Below, one piece after another: positions 63,681 through 64,000 of a stretch of 64,000 nucleotides of DNA; position 1 is the stretch's first letter; each line of letters begins with the position of its first letter. This DNA is from Prostheceraeus crozeri (Eukaryota; Platyhelminthes; Polycladida; Euryleptidae): positions 124,001 through 188,000 of the forward strand of contig CAJQUW010003196.1 in NCBI GenBank assembly GCA_907163375.1, given 5' to 3'. The position numbers and the translations under genes were made by a program. The notes beneath the pieces were generated by a model. That model had not been told where the DNA came from. It was given only the letters and a program-made list of their open reading frames with translations, and made no database searches.

Positions 63681-64000
63681 TATCAGGACCGGCCAAGTTT
63701 TAATGTCGTAGGGCTGGGGGGCCCTTAAATTTTCTATGTTGCGATGGATAAGACTTTTTGAAAACATTGATCTCCTTTTTCGAGTGGTGGTGCCCATTTT
63801 GCATGATTTGAAGACCTTCATGCCAAAAATTAAAATTTAAGATTTGTATTTTCAATTTTTTCATTTTTCATGAATTCATGTATTTTTTTTACTCTTCGAA
63901 AACTGTTCATTACTATTAAGGTATTTCTGCAAACTTTTACTCAAGCATATCTATATCGTATTATAACCATAATATTCCTCATTAATTTTTCACTATAAAT
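63681..64000. other. Intergenic, nothing recognised
   Basis: AT-rich flank to the window edge. Confidence 0.5.

Overview
The window looks like AT-rich nuclear DNA from an invertebrate animal, probably a marine bilaterian; the sequence alone does not fix the species. The evidence is spliced zinc-carboxypeptidase exons, an LRR-Ig membrane receptor in one coding exon, a one-exon class A GPCR, a secreted cysteine-rich protein, and a dense, varied load of animal transposons. No bacterial operons, rRNA genes or CRISPR arrays were seen.

Layout. 0-1.7 kb: the N-terminal and middle part of a piggyBac transposase (minus strand) running off the left edge, with its terminal repeat and TTAA site. 2.1-3.2 kb: a decayed CR1/L2-like LINE. 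3.2-4.5 kb: a decayed Penelope-like element (PLE). 7.2-7.8 kb: a host secreted protein. 9.3-14.2 kb: a long inverted repeat enclosing a rearranged PLE. 17.6-18.4 kb: another rearranged PLE fragment. 21.2-21.9 kb and 63.0-63.7 kb: two copies of one hAT-like element. 22.5-26.0 kb: a pogo/Tigger-type transposon whose transposase ends in a PHD-like finger. 28.6-29.6 kb: LINE endonuclease remnants. 29.8-32.6 kb: a 2.8-kb TTAA-bounded non-autonomous element that is mostly a mosaic satellite array. 33.1-34.3 kb: the LRR-Ig receptor. 35.0-35.55 kb: a near-perfect 190-bp hairpin.

36.0-54.35 kb: an 18.3-kb Polinton/Maverick (adintovirus-like) copy with long terminal inverted repeats. It carries penton and hexon capsid genes, packaging ATPase, protein-primed PolB, adenain-like protease, adenovirus pX-like core protein, a parvovirus-type phospholipase A2, retroviral-type integrase, a fibre-like coiled-coil protein and several unknowns. 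It looks young but has about four or five breaks, so it is treated as a fossil. 55.6-55.9 kb: two carboxypeptidase exons. 58.1-58.8 kb: a hAT MITE with a perfect 8-bp duplication. 61.0-61.6 kb: tRNA-derived SINE units, one framed by inverted repeats and carrying a hammerhead-like core. 61.9-62.8 kb: the GPCR.

The most unusual signal is inside the Polinton: at least fourteen short GC-rich hairpins with mostly three-base loops (for example GGGC-TTC-GCCC and GAACC-TTC-GGTTC) scattered between and inside genes. Several sit in open frames of unrelated proteins and add similar peptides. One is flanked by a 16-bp direct duplication as if it had inserted. They look like a miniature palindromic repeat family living inside a virus-like element. 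The same element also has a shared T-run/A-run motif directly before nearly every start codon. A second thread is a set of hammerhead-ribozyme-like motifs outside the Polinton, each with a self-complementary stem III.
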